Source: Fibrobacter sp. UWB15
Lineage (GTDB): Bacteria > Fibrobacterota > Fibrobacteria > Fibrobacterales > Fibrobacteraceae
Direction: 5' to 3'
DNA length: 64,000 nt
NCBI RefSeq assembly: GCF_900177705.1
Contig: NZ_FXBA01000001.1
Coordinates: forward strand, 682,001 to 746,000
In this document: positions 56,684 to 64,000 of the stretch, in pieces
How positions within the stretch are numbered: the stretch's first letter is position 1
Layout: each line of letters starts with the position of its first letter
Made by a program: the position numbers and the translations under genes
Notes under the pieces: model-generated
Told to the model about the DNA's origin: nothing
What the model saw: only the letters and a program-made list of their open reading frames with translations
Databases searched by the model: none

Positions 56684-56959
56684 TAAAGGGCAAACAAAAA
56701 TCTATCAACAGGTAGGCCATATAATTTAGAAAAAAGTGGCGGGGGGTTGATAAGTTTGACTCTATGAAATCAGAAAATATTGCATTACGGGATAGGACTA
56801 CCACCCTAAGTCGTTGATTGTAAACAAGATAGCGTTTTTCTTTTATATTGCGCTTTGTTATGTACAAATTAATTGATTGACTGGGGAGTTCTTCATTCGG
56901 AATGCTCTTTTTGCCTTAAAATCCTGAAAGAGCCTCTATTTTTCTACATTTACGCCCGT
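56684..56959. other. Divergent region next to dnaA, possible oriC
   Basis: This AT-rich stretch lies between dnaA and a membrane-protein gene. TTATGTACA (56858) is one change from the DnaA box TTATNCACA; TATCAACAG (56703) and TTATCAACC (minus strand, near 56752) are weaker matches. It also holds the dnaA promoter side and a TATATT (56844). Confidence 0.3.
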
Positions 56960-57547
56960 ATGCATATGTTTGATATTGATTCCTTGATGACTCTATTGCT
57001 CAATACTTTGGATTACTGGTTTTGGGTTCCGCTCGTATTTTGGTTCTGGCTCTATAGATGGTTTTTCCGTGTGTCGTACCCGATTTATTTCAAGAAATTG
57101 GCGAATAAAAGAGTAAAATGGGCGTATGTTCCTAAGTGGAAGTTTTATTGGAAACCCCTGGATACCTTCTTTACGCTGATTTTTTCGATCGCTTCCGCTT
57201 TGCCTGCTATTTGGGCTGTGATAAAGTGGCTTCCGATCTATCCCTGGTTTTATGGTTTTGCCATCTCGCCCTTGTTTATCCTGTTTGGCCTGCTGCTTCG
57301 CCGTGTTGCACGCGGCAAGGCAGCCAAACTTTACCAAGCCGCCTATTTCCTGGAATACCGCAAGGCCTGTTACGAATGCGATATCAAGGGTACTCTCAGG
57401 AACGAGTCCGATATTCAGAATCGGACTTTTTGGAGCTTCACCAAGAAACTCAAGAATGCCGAAGCTCACGGACGTTTGTGGAAGTACGTGAATGCCATGG
57501 CTAAGAGCAAGAAGATTCCTCGCGATATTTACGCGGAGATCAACTAG
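56960..57547 (+). CDS. Integral membrane protein of unknown function
   Basis: Starting at ATG 56960 the protein has 195 residues with membrane helices near 12-32 (FWVPLVFWFWLY), 65-85 (LDTFFTLIFSIASALPAIW) and 90-110 (WFYGFAISPLFILFGLLL), then a basic cytosolic tail with KYVNAMAKSKKIPRDIY. The frame is open to a TTG at 56873, but that part has no helix pattern and a TACATT box sits 9 nt before 56960, as in the leaderless genes. No family recognised. It is 40 nt before the squalene/phytoene synthase gene and may share a transcript. Confidence 0.65.
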   Translation: MHMFDIDSLMTLLLNTLDYWFWVPLVFWFWLYRWFFRVSYPIYFKKLANKRVKWAYVPKWKFYWKPLDTFFTLIFSIASALPAIWAVIKWLPIYPWFYGFAISPLFILFGLLLRRVARGKAAKLYQAAYFLEYRKACYECDIKGTLRNESDIQNRTFWSFTKKLKNAEAHGRLWKYVNAMAKSKKIPRDIYAEIN

Positions 57548-57586
57548 TTTCTTCGACAAAGTCAAAGGATGTGTTGAGGGTTTTGA

Positions 57587-58696
57587 ATGTCGAATATTCT
57601 TGATTCAATCGAAGTTGGCGAAAGCACCATGAACAGACGTGAGGCATGGAAGTATGCCGAAGAAATCCTGCTTCAGGTTTCTAGAACGTTTGCGCTCAAT
57701 ATCAATGTGCTCAAGGGAAAACTCCACAAGAGCATTTTGCTTGCCTACCTTTACCTGCGCATTGCCGACACGGTCGAAGACGACCCCGATATGAAGGCTT
57801 CTGAAAAAGAAGTCATTCTGGGCAAGTTCGCCGAAATCTTCAAGACGGAAAAACTCCCTGACGAATCGATAGCGGCCTTTGAACAGGCGCTCCCTGAAAG
57901 CTGGCGCAAGTCCGAACATCCGTACATGAATCTTTGCCTGCATACTCATGTGGTGGTGCCCCTGTTGCGCGAAATGCCTGAAACGTATGCAGCTCCCGTG
58001 CGTGCGGTGACTATCGAAATGTGCCATGGCATGGCAAAGTTTGCGCTCAGGCAAGAGGCTGCCTTAAGTTCCGGCTGGTTCACGCTTGAAAGTGTCGCAG
58101 ACCTCGATGAATACTGCTACTACGTGGCAGGCATTGTCGGAAAGCTTCTGACGAATCTTTTTACCGCAGATACTTGCCTGATTAACGATGCCCGCAAGGT
58201 CGAAATGCAAAAGCTGGACGTGAGCTTTGGGCTTGCGCTCCAGGTGGCAAACATCGTGAAGGACTGCGTCGAAGATTCTACTCGCAGGGTCTGCTTTGTG
58301 CCCGAAGAAATTTGCAGACGTCATGGGTTCGCGCATTCCTATGAAATGTTCGAGGTCCCTGCTGAAGCTGGTGCCCGCGCTGATTTTGACAAGCGTCGTG
58401 CCGCGGTAATGGGCGAACTGGTGCAAAAGGCTTGGGGACACTTGGACGATGCGATTGCCTACACCAAGCTTGTTCCGAATATCAAGATGCGTACAAGGCT
58501 GTTCTGCCTGTGGCCGCTCTTTATGGCCGCCGAGAACATGAAGTTGATTGGCGATGGCTCGAGTCTCTTTGCCTCCGAAAAGAAGGTGAAAATTACCCGC
58601 GACACCGTCAAGCGAATCGTTAAGCAGACGATGTTGCATTTCTATTCGGATTCTTGGATCGAGAATTCTTACAATAAGTTGAAACAGGAAAGATAA
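57587..58696 (+). CDS. Squalene/phytoene synthase family protein
   Basis: This 369-residue protein joins two prenyl diphosphates head to head. The first Asp-rich motif is LYLRIADTVEDDPD (~55), then SGWFTLESVADLDEYCYYVAGIVG (~162) and the second Asp motif ALQVANIVKDCVEDSTR (~218). No membrane helix is obvious at the N-terminus, whereas the family often has one at the C-terminus. Product could be squalene for hopanoid-like lipids or a carotenoid precursor; no cyclase or desaturase lies in the window. TGAGGG precedes ATG 57587. It overlaps lspA by one base (TAATG). Confidence 0.88.
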   Translation: MSNILDSIEVGESTMNRREAWKYAEEILLQVSRTFALNINVLKGKLHKSILLAYLYLRIADTVEDDPDMKASEKEVILGKFAEIFKTEKLPDESIAAFEQALPESWRKSEHPYMNLCLHTHVVVPLLREMPETYAAPVRAVTIEMCHGMAKFALRQEAALSSGWFTLESVADLDEYCYYVAGIVGKLLTNLFTADTCLINDARKVEMQKLDVSFGLALQVANIVKDCVEDSTRRVCFVPEEICRRHGFAHSYEMFEVPAEAGARADFDKRRAAVMGELVQKAWGHLDDAIAYTKLVPNIKMRTRLFCLWPLFMAAENMKLIGDGSSLFASEKKVKITRDTVKRIVKQTMLHFYSDSWIENSYNKLKQER

Positions 58697-59262
58697 TGAA
58701 GTTTTATAATAAATGGCCGTTTCACCTGGGGCTGATTCTTTTTAGCATTGTGGCTGACCAGCTGACAAAGCTGTGGGCGCTCGTTCGCTTTACGAACGAA
58801 ACGGGTGCGCCGAACCACGATACAATCAACGTCATCGGTGAATTGGTGCGTTTTCAGTTGGTGTTCAACAAGGGGGCCGCTTTCAGTAGCCGCCCGCAAG
58901 ACTTGATGCCCTTTTTGCCGCCTTGGCTGTTCTTTTTGCTGATTTCGATTGTTGCAACCATTGTGCTTGTGTGGTTCTACAAGTCCATCGACAAGCGTGA
59001 TTGGATGAGCCGTTTGGGCGTGGTGATGATTCTCGGTGGTGCCGTCGGTAACTTTATTGACCGTATGCGTTTGCAGATGGTGGTGGATTTTATCGATTGC
59101 GATTTCCCGGACTTTATCATGACTCGCTTCCCGACATTCAATGTCGCGGATTCCTTTGTAACCGTGGGCGTCGCGATTGTAATCCTTTCGCCGATGATCC
59201 TGAAGAAAATCCATCAAGAAATTAAGAACGAAAAAAATAAACAAGTGGACGTTAGTCCGTAG
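58696..59262 (+). CDS. lspA: Lipoprotein signal peptidase II
   Basis: LspA cleaves lipoprotein signal peptides after lipid attachment, the step needed for the many lipoproteins in this window. This 188-residue protein has about four membrane helices, ADQLTK near 19, FNKGAAFS near 58 and two catalytic Asp: DFIDCDFPDF near 135 and FNVADSFVTVG near 154. It starts at 58696 within the previous gene's stop. It is somewhat longer than the E. coli enzyme (164). The end is followed by a heptamer array. Confidence 0.93.
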   Translation: MKFYNKWPFHLGLILFSIVADQLTKLWALVRFTNETGAPNHDTINVIGELVRFQLVFNKGAAFSSRPQDLMPFLPPWLFFLLISIVATIVLVWFYKSIDKRDWMSRLGVVMILGGAVGNFIDRMRLQMVVDFIDCDFPDFIMTRFPTFNVADSFVTVGVAIVILSPMILKKIHQEIKNEKNKQVDVSP

Positions 59263-59308
59263 GAAGTAAACAGTAACTTCCTACTTCCAACTTCCTACTT
59301 CCAACTGC
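59262..59308. repeat. Heptamer array in both orientations
   Basis: AGGAAGTAAACAGTA is followed by CTTCCTACTTCCAACTTCC units, so the gap between lspA and the RluD-type gene can fold back. Confidence 0.85.
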
Positions 59309-59310
59309 TT

Positions 59311-60594
59311 ATGAACTATATCGTTGACGAAAAGCATTCTGGAGAACGCATTGACAAGTTCCTTGTGGGTGTCATGGAAAACGTGTCCCGCACGGACATA
59401 CAGAAGTTGATTGCCGCCGGCGAAGTCAAGGTGGGCGGCATTGCCTCTCTCAAGAATTTCCGTGTCGAAACGGGCATGGTCGTGGTGGTGGACAAGATTC
59501 CCGAAAAAGAAGCAAGTACGCTTGAACCCGAAAATATTCCACTCGACATCGTTTACGAAGACGACGATATCGTGGTCTTGAACAAGCCGCGTAACTTGGT
59601 GGTGCATCCGGGTAACGGTGTACAGAACGGGACGCTTGCCGCAGGCCTTCTGTATCATTTTAAAGAAAATTTGTCTGCAGTGAACGGTCCGTTACGCCCG
59701 GGCATTGTCCATCGACTGGACAAGGATACACCAGGGCTTATGGTGGTGGCCAAAAACGATGCCGCCCATAGGCATTTGGCTCACCAGCTTGAAACGCGCA
59801 CGCTGCACCGCACCTATAATGCCCTGGTGTGGGGGCATCCTCGCGACTTGGAAGGTACAATCGATGCCCCCATCGGGCGTAACCCCAAGAATCGCCTCAA
59901 GATGGCTGTCGTGAGCGATGGCAAGCCGAGCCGCACGCACTTTGTGGCAAAGAAATTTTTTGCCTTCGCAACATTGCTTGAATTGCAGCTCGAATCGGGC
60001 CGTACGCACCAGATTCGCGTACATAGCCGCTACATGGGGCACCCAGTCGTGGGCGATCCGCTGTACGACGGCCGCGACGGCTGCCTGAACCGCGTGTCTC
60101 CCTTGATGAAGGATGTCGCCGCGAAGGTTCTTGAAATTGCTCCTGCCCAGCTTTTGCAAGCCGTGAAAATTGAACTGATTCACCCGACCACGGGCAAAAA
60201 GATGAAGTTCAAGGTGCCGCTCGAAAAACCTTTCGAACAAGTTCTTAAACTCCTCAAGAAGGAATGCCCGGCTGAAGCTCCTGTCTTTGATGACGAAGAT
60301 GAAGGCTTTCGCGATTTCGATCCTGAAATGCGCTTTAGCGAAGGCTACGAATCGGATGAAGCTGAATCTGAAAATCTGGATGTGTTTGACGAAGGTGTTT
60401 TCCCGGAATTGAAGGAGCGCAAGACGCGTGCCCAGCGCTTCGCTGAACGTGCCGCCCGTGCAGCTAACCGCAAGGCTAAGGCTGCTGAACGTAAGCGTAT
60501 CAAACAGGAAAAGGCCGCCCGCAAGCGCGGCATTGCTCCCGAAGACTTCGTTCAGCCCGGTTACGAACCGACTATCGATCCGGATTTGTTGTAG
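59311..60594 (+). CDS. RluD-type pseudouridine synthase with C-terminal extension
   Basis: The enzyme modifies uridines in 23S rRNA. An N-terminal S4 domain (~8-70: GERIDKFLVGVMENVSRTDIQKLI) binds RNA; the catalytic domain has PGIVHRLDKDTPGLMVVAKN with the active Asp (~135) and QLESGRTHQIRVHS (~230). The catalytic domain ends near 310; then comes a ~115-residue tail, acidic at first (DDEDEGFRDFDPE) and basic after (RAARAANRKAKAAERKRIK), which E. coli RluD lacks. 427 residues in total. No clear Shine-Dalgarno sequence before ATG 59311. Confidence 0.9.
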   Translation: MNYIVDEKHSGERIDKFLVGVMENVSRTDIQKLIAAGEVKVGGIASLKNFRVETGMVVVVDKIPEKEASTLEPENIPLDIVYEDDDIVVLNKPRNLVVHPGNGVQNGTLAAGLLYHFKENLSAVNGPLRPGIVHRLDKDTPGLMVVAKNDAAHRHLAHQLETRTLHRTYNALVWGHPRDLEGTIDAPIGRNPKNRLKMAVVSDGKPSRTHFVAKKFFAFATLLELQLESGRTHQIRVHSRYMGHPVVGDPLYDGRDGCLNRVSPLMKDVAAKVLEIAPAQLLQAVKIELIHPTTGKKMKFKVPLEKPFEQVLKLLKKECPAEAPVFDDEDEGFRDFDPEMRFSEGYESDEAESENLDVFDEGVFPELKERKTRAQRFAERAARAANRKAKAAERKRIKQEKAARKRGIAPEDFVQPGYEPTIDPDLL

Positions 60595-60620
60595 CAGTCT
60601 TCGCTCGGCAACATAGCGTT

Positions 60621-60648
60621 AAAAGGCTCCCTTTGGGGAGCCTTTTTT
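60621..60648. terminator. Bidirectional terminator between RluD-type gene and alr
   Basis: AAGGCTCC / GGGAGCCTT with a CTTT-like loop has AAAA before and TTTTTT after, so it can act for both convergent genes. Confidence 0.88.
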
Positions 60649-60666
60649 AGTTTATATAGATTTTGG

Positions 60667-61890
60667 CTATCGCAGCGGGTATTCCTTGAAGTCCTTGACG
60701 CCGAATTCCTTGCGCAGGTAATCCCAACGTACCAGGCGGTTCTTCCAGTAATACTTACGATACAGGCGGCGTGCGACGCGGCTTGTTAATTCGTACGGAA
60801 TCGTATGGTGGTCATCGGCCACGCTTTCCATCGAAATGCGAAAATCCAGTTCACCGTTCACGACATCGACTGTCTCGCCGACTTGCACATCGGGAATGTG
60901 GCTCACGTCAACCATGGTGGCGTCCATGCACACGCGGCCAAGAATCGGGCAGAGCTGTCCGCGAATGAACACGAATCCCTTGTTGTATTCGCCGCGCAGG
61001 TAGCCGTCGCCGTAACCGATAGCGATTGTGGCGATGCGGGTCGGCTGCTGGGCCATCCAGTAACCGCCGTAGCTCACGGTTTCGCCGGGCTTTACATCGT
61101 GGATGTGACGAATGGTAGACTTGATTCGCATCACCGGCTTGATCGGCCAGGGGGACGGCGCTGCACCCATGCAGTTGTAGCCGTAAAGGGCAAGGCCTGG
61201 GCGAACCATGTCAAAGTGGCTTTCGGGGTGGGTGAGGGTTCCTGCCGAGCTAGAACAGTGGCAAATCTCGGGGCGGAGTCCTTCGGCTTCAAGCACGTCG
61301 ACCAGGCGGGTAAAGCGCTGAATTTGAATTTCGGTCTTCGGGTTCCCCGGCATGTCGGCGGTGGCCAGGTGAGTGAACATGCCTTCGAAGTGCAAGTTTT
61401 TGAGACTGAGGGCTGCGCGGATGTTGTTAAAGTCTTCGGCGTCAAAACCGTAGCGGTTCATGCCGGTATCGATGGCCAAGTGGGCCTTGCAGGTGGTTCC
61501 CGTGTCGCGGAGGAACTGATCGAACGCCATGGCGGTGCGGATGTCGGTAATGGCTGCGGTCAGCTGGAATTCTACGAAGTAGGCGAAATCAGCCGGAGTG
61601 CAGGGGCCAAGCACCAGAATCGGCAAGTCCATGCCGTACTGGCGAAGCAACATGCCTTCGCTAATGTGGGCAACGCCCAGGTAGTCGGCACCGCCGAATT
61701 TGGCGGCAAAAGAGCAGGCGAGGCTTCCGTGACCGTAAGAGTCCGCCTTGACGGGCAAAAGAATCTTCGTGTTGGCCGGAATCTGGCTTCTGATAAATTG
61801 AATGTTGTTGCAGAGTGCGTCTAAGTTGATTTCAATCCAGTTCGGGCGCGCTATCTTATTTAAATCGGGAGGAGTCGCTAAAAGTTTCAT
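60667..61890 (-). CDS. alr: Alanine racemase
   Basis: Alr makes D-alanine for peptidoglycan with pyridoxal phosphate. This 407-residue protein has the PLP lysine in LLPVKADSYGHGS (~48), AIDTGMNRYGF (~145), SSAGTLTHPESHFDMVRPGLALYGYN (~215) and the second catalytic Tyr in ETVSYGGYWMA (~275), with CMDATMVDVSHI near 323. ATG 61890 follows a -10 box 9 nt upstream with no Shine-Dalgarno sequence. The C-terminal 40 residues (RRLYRKYYWKNRLVRWDYLR) are unusual and basic. Confidence 0.95.
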   Translation of the reverse strand: MKLLATPPDLNKIARPNWIEINLDALCNNIQFIRSQIPANTKILLPVKADSYGHGSLACSFAAKFGGADYLGVAHISEGMLLRQYGMDLPILVLGPCTPADFAYFVEFQLTAAITDIRTAMAFDQFLRDTGTTCKAHLAIDTGMNRYGFDAEDFNNIRAALSLKNLHFEGMFTHLATADMPGNPKTEIQIQRFTRLVDVLEAEGLRPEICHCSSSAGTLTHPESHFDMVRPGLALYGYNCMGAAPSPWPIKPVMRIKSTIRHIHDVKPGETVSYGGYWMAQQPTRIATIAIGYGDGYLRGEYNKGFVFIRGQLCPILGRVCMDATMVDVSHIPDVQVGETVDVVNGELDFRISMESVADDHHTIPYELTSRVARRLYRKYYWKNRLVRWDYLRKEFGVKDFKEYPLR

Positions 61891-62409
61891 GATGTGTGAA
61901 ATATAGGTAAGTCCTTTTGCCTTGGTTACATGTTTGTAAGAAAATTGTCCTTTTTTGGGGTGTTCTTATTCCATAGTGGAATAAATCAAGTTGAAAGGTT
62001 TTTTGTAAATCAGGCTGGCAGCAGCCTAAGCTTCAATTCGCGCTCAATCTCAGTAATGGCGCGGAGTCTGTTATTTTGTATGAGTTTACAATTTTGCAGA
62101 TGAAAATTTGTTTACCGTTTGCGATGAAACCTTTCTTTTTTTTGTTTGTAGTTTTCATTTTGAAGAAAGAAATATCTTGTTCTAATTCCGAGTAAAGGAA
62201 CGGATATAGAATGAAATACAGATAAATTAATTCCTTTATTCTGTCGTTTTGTTTCCCTGACATATTTGACTTTGTGTAATGGGCTTGCCTTTTAAAGTCC
62301 CGTTCCGGAGTCTGTTCCAAAGGCAAGAATAATGCCCTGTCAAAAGGGTAGTGTCCCTGCCTATACCCTAAAACATCCATCAAAACCCTGTTAAAGGGAG
62401 GATAAAATC
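61891..62409. other. Region between alr and the TonB-like gene
   Basis: This 519-base gap has the alr promoter side, a GGCTG / CAGCC hairpin near 62011, and the Shine-Dalgarno region of the next gene. A minus-strand frame at 62033-62383 might be a degraded gene (see findings). Otherwise AT-rich DNA without a clear feature. Confidence 0.5.
61900..61905 (-). promoter_or_regulatory. -10 box, probable leaderless start of alr
   Basis: TATATT on the minus strand ends 9 nt before ATG 61890. Confidence 0.5.
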
Positions 62410-63348
62410 ATGACAGCAGTAATCCAAACACCGGATTCGTTCATCGCGTCCCTGTTGCCGGATTCCGACAAAAAGATGGTGCGCATTGCAGGCGTATCGC
62501 TTCTTGTCGCGATTCTTCTGTGCTTCTGGGCAACGACGTACGAGGTGCTGATTGACGATTCCATTTTTGTGGATCCGCCAACCACCGAAATCACAGCAAC
62601 CATGAACATCATCGACAAAAAGGAGGAAAAAAAGCCCGACAAGAAACCAGAACGAAAACCGAAAGATATCCAAAGTAAAAGGCCTGGCACTGGCGGGAAA
62701 CCCGTAGGGCGTGGTAATCCTCGAGCCCCGCTCAATCGTGGCGTGATTCATGCGCTAGAGGCACAGACTGCAAATGCTTCGGCTGCCGCTTACGATTTGA
62801 TCAGGCAAAGTTTTGCCAAGGATATCGACAAGGTTCTCAAGAATACGAATGGCTTGCAGGTCACGGGTAAAACAAAGATTGGTGAAGTCCGTGGAAAAAT
62901 TTCAGACGGATTTAACCAAGGCATGTTTGCCGGTGGCAGCGGCGGTATCGGCGACGATATCTCGAACCTGGTCAGTGGCTCTGCTGGAGCTATATCGACC
63001 AAGGCTATGGGAAATATAAAGGCTCCCAAGGAAACGGATATCGAGTGGGGCTCCGGCCCGTCATCCCGTTCCGCTGCAGATATCATGAAGGTTGTCCGTC
63101 AGCGTACTCCTGGACTTCGGCATGTCTACAATAAATACCTCAAAAAGAAGCCGGGGTTCCAAGGAAAGGTAACGCTCAAGTTCACGATTGCTCCGGGTGG
63201 CGAAATCATCAGTATGTCGCTGGTGTCGTCCACGACGGATTACAGCGAATTCGACAATGAAATCAAGAAATCAGTCGGTCGCTGGACATTCAGCAAGGTG
63301 AAATCGGGCAATACCACGGTGACCATACCCTTCACGTTCTCGGAATAG
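62410..63348 (+). CDS. TonB-like / AgmX-PglI-type energy-transducer protein
   Basis: This 312-residue protein has one N-terminal membrane helix (~26-44, VRIAGVSLLVAILLCFWA), a Lys/Pro/Glu linker (KKEEKKPDKKPERKPKD) and a C-terminal ~90-residue TonB-like / AgmX-PglI domain (GLRHVYNKYLKKKPGFQGKV, VTLKFTIAPGGEIISM). Such proteins carry force or signals from the inner to the outer membrane, commonly with ExbBD; no ExbB gene is in the window. GGGAGG precedes ATG 62410. Confidence 0.85.
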   Translation: MTAVIQTPDSFIASLLPDSDKKMVRIAGVSLLVAILLCFWATTYEVLIDDSIFVDPPTTEITATMNIIDKKEEKKPDKKPERKPKDIQSKRPGTGGKPVGRGNPRAPLNRGVIHALEAQTANASAAAYDLIRQSFAKDIDKVLKNTNGLQVTGKTKIGEVRGKISDGFNQGMFAGGSGGIGDDISNLVSGSAGAISTKAMGNIKAPKETDIEWGSGPSSRSAADIMKVVRQRTPGLRHVYNKYLKKKPGFQGKVTLKFTIAPGGEIISMSLVSSTTDYSEFDNEIKKSVGRWTFSKVKSGNTTVTIPFTFSE

Positions 63349-63432
63349 AATCTACTTGGTTGGGCTTTGCCCAACCTCGTTCTTTTTGACCGTTATATTT
63401 ATTATATTTTACATGAAAACAGGAGTATAGAA

Positions 63433-64000
63433 ATGACAGATCCTCGCGTTACAAAGCTAGCTGAAAATTTGATTAACAATGCCATTGCACTTAAGCAGGG
63501 CGAAAACATCCTTATCGAAACGACCGACACTCCTGACGAAGTCTCGACAGAACTCGTGAAGGCTGTTGCCAAGGTGGGCGGAAACGCTTTCGTGCATAAT
63601 TACCGCGGCCGTGTCCGTCGCGAAATGATCAAGTCGGCGACCATCGAACAGATGCAGCTTCAGGCAGACCTCGCTATGGCCGAAATGCAGAAGATGCAGG
63701 CCTACATCGCCATTCGCGGCGCCGATAACGCTCTCGAAAATTGCGATATCGATGGCCGCCAGATGCTCAACTACCGCAAGATCAACGAAGACGTGCTTAA
63801 CTACCGCGTGAATAAGACGCGTTGGTGCGTGCTCCGCTGGCCGAACCCCTCGATGGCGCAAGGTGCCAAGATGAGTTCCGAGGCGTTCGAAGACTTCTAC
63901 TTCGAAGCCTGCCTTGCCGACTATCCGAAGATGGCCAAGGCCGCCCAGAATCTCGTGGACCTCATGAACCGTACCGACAAGGTGCGCCTTGTGGCAAACG
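63433..64000 (+). CDS. M29-type aminopeptidase, 3' end missing
   Basis: The frame opens at ATG 63433 behind CAGGAG and stays open to the window edge (189 codons seen). The N-terminal sequence KLAENLINNAIALKQGENILIETTD and the long helical segment that follows resemble the M29 aminopeptidase family (AmpS/PepS), cytosolic metallo-aminopeptidases of about 370-410 residues. The metal ligands lie beyond the window. The start is fixed by the Shine-Dalgarno sequence. Confidence 0.8.
   Translation, partial: MTDPRVTKLAENLINNAIALKQGENILIETTDTPDEVSTELVKAVAKVGGNAFVHNYRGRVRREMIKSATIEQMQLQADLAMAEMQKMQAYIAIRGADNALENCDIDGRQMLNYRKINEDVLNYRVNKTRWCVLRWPNPSMAQGAKMSSEAFEDFYFEACLADYPKMAKAAQNLVDLMNRTDKVRLVAN

Overview
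The window looks like a chromosomal segment of a Fibrobacter species (phylum Fibrobacterota), probably a gut or rumen fibre degrader. Evidence: four copies-bearing proteins of the Fibrobacter 'major paralogous domain' type (TIGR02145-like, three proteins, one with three copies), secreted GH9, GH74 and GH43 enzymes with C-terminal tail domains, a meso-DAP dehydrogenase, many lipoproteins, and coding sequence of moderate GC. No complete insertion sequence, prophage, CRISPR array, rRNA or tRNA gene was recognised.

Layout. 1-3.9 kb: rplU (5' end missing) and rpmA, a large lipoprotein, and an inositol-phosphatase family gene. 3.9-9.7 kb: a GH9 endoglucanase, gdhA behind a pair of palindromes, and a three-domain Fibrobacter paralogous protein. 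9.7-14 kb: thiC and ilvD on the minus strand, then a DUF5662-type gene. 14.2-22.1 kb: a large repeat protein, two tiny tandem peptide genes, a terminator, and five tightly packed genes (nucleotidyltransferase, HPr-kinase-like, S26-like peptidase, PqqD-like, ABC exporter). This resembles a ribosomally made, modified peptide (RiPP) locus without a recognised ring-forming enzyme. 22.2-34 kb: GH74, an ABC-F protein, a giant CoA-dehydratase-activase-like protein, a TenI-like protein and GH43. 34-43.6 kb: an HD-GYP response regulator with a hybrid kinase, small envelope genes, fba, and an OmpA/lipoprotein pair. 43.7-47.6 kb: a membrane HD-GYP protein, a dut fragment, paralogous-domain lipoproteins and ddh. 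47.6-53.1 kb: a five-gene minus-strand operon (C39-like peptidase, RimK-like ATP-grasp, GCS2-like ligase, tyrosine-phosphatase-like lipoprotein, N-formylglutamate amidohydrolase family), probably making or removing a small peptide or amide. 53.3-64 kb: an envelope protein, dnaA, a membrane protein, squalene/phytoene synthase with lspA, an RluD-type synthase, alr, a TonB-like protein and the start of an M29-type aminopeptidase.

Cross-cutting signals. (i) At least eight genes have a TATATT-like -10 box 6-9 nt before the start codon and little or no Shine-Dalgarno sequence, which suggests leaderless mRNAs. (ii) Degenerate heptamer arrays (CTACTGT / CTACTTC) and ATGTGA / TCACAT arrays fill about ten gene junctions. 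(iii) Two kinds of C-terminal tails occur on secreted proteins. All functional statements rest on reading the translated sequences; no database search was run.
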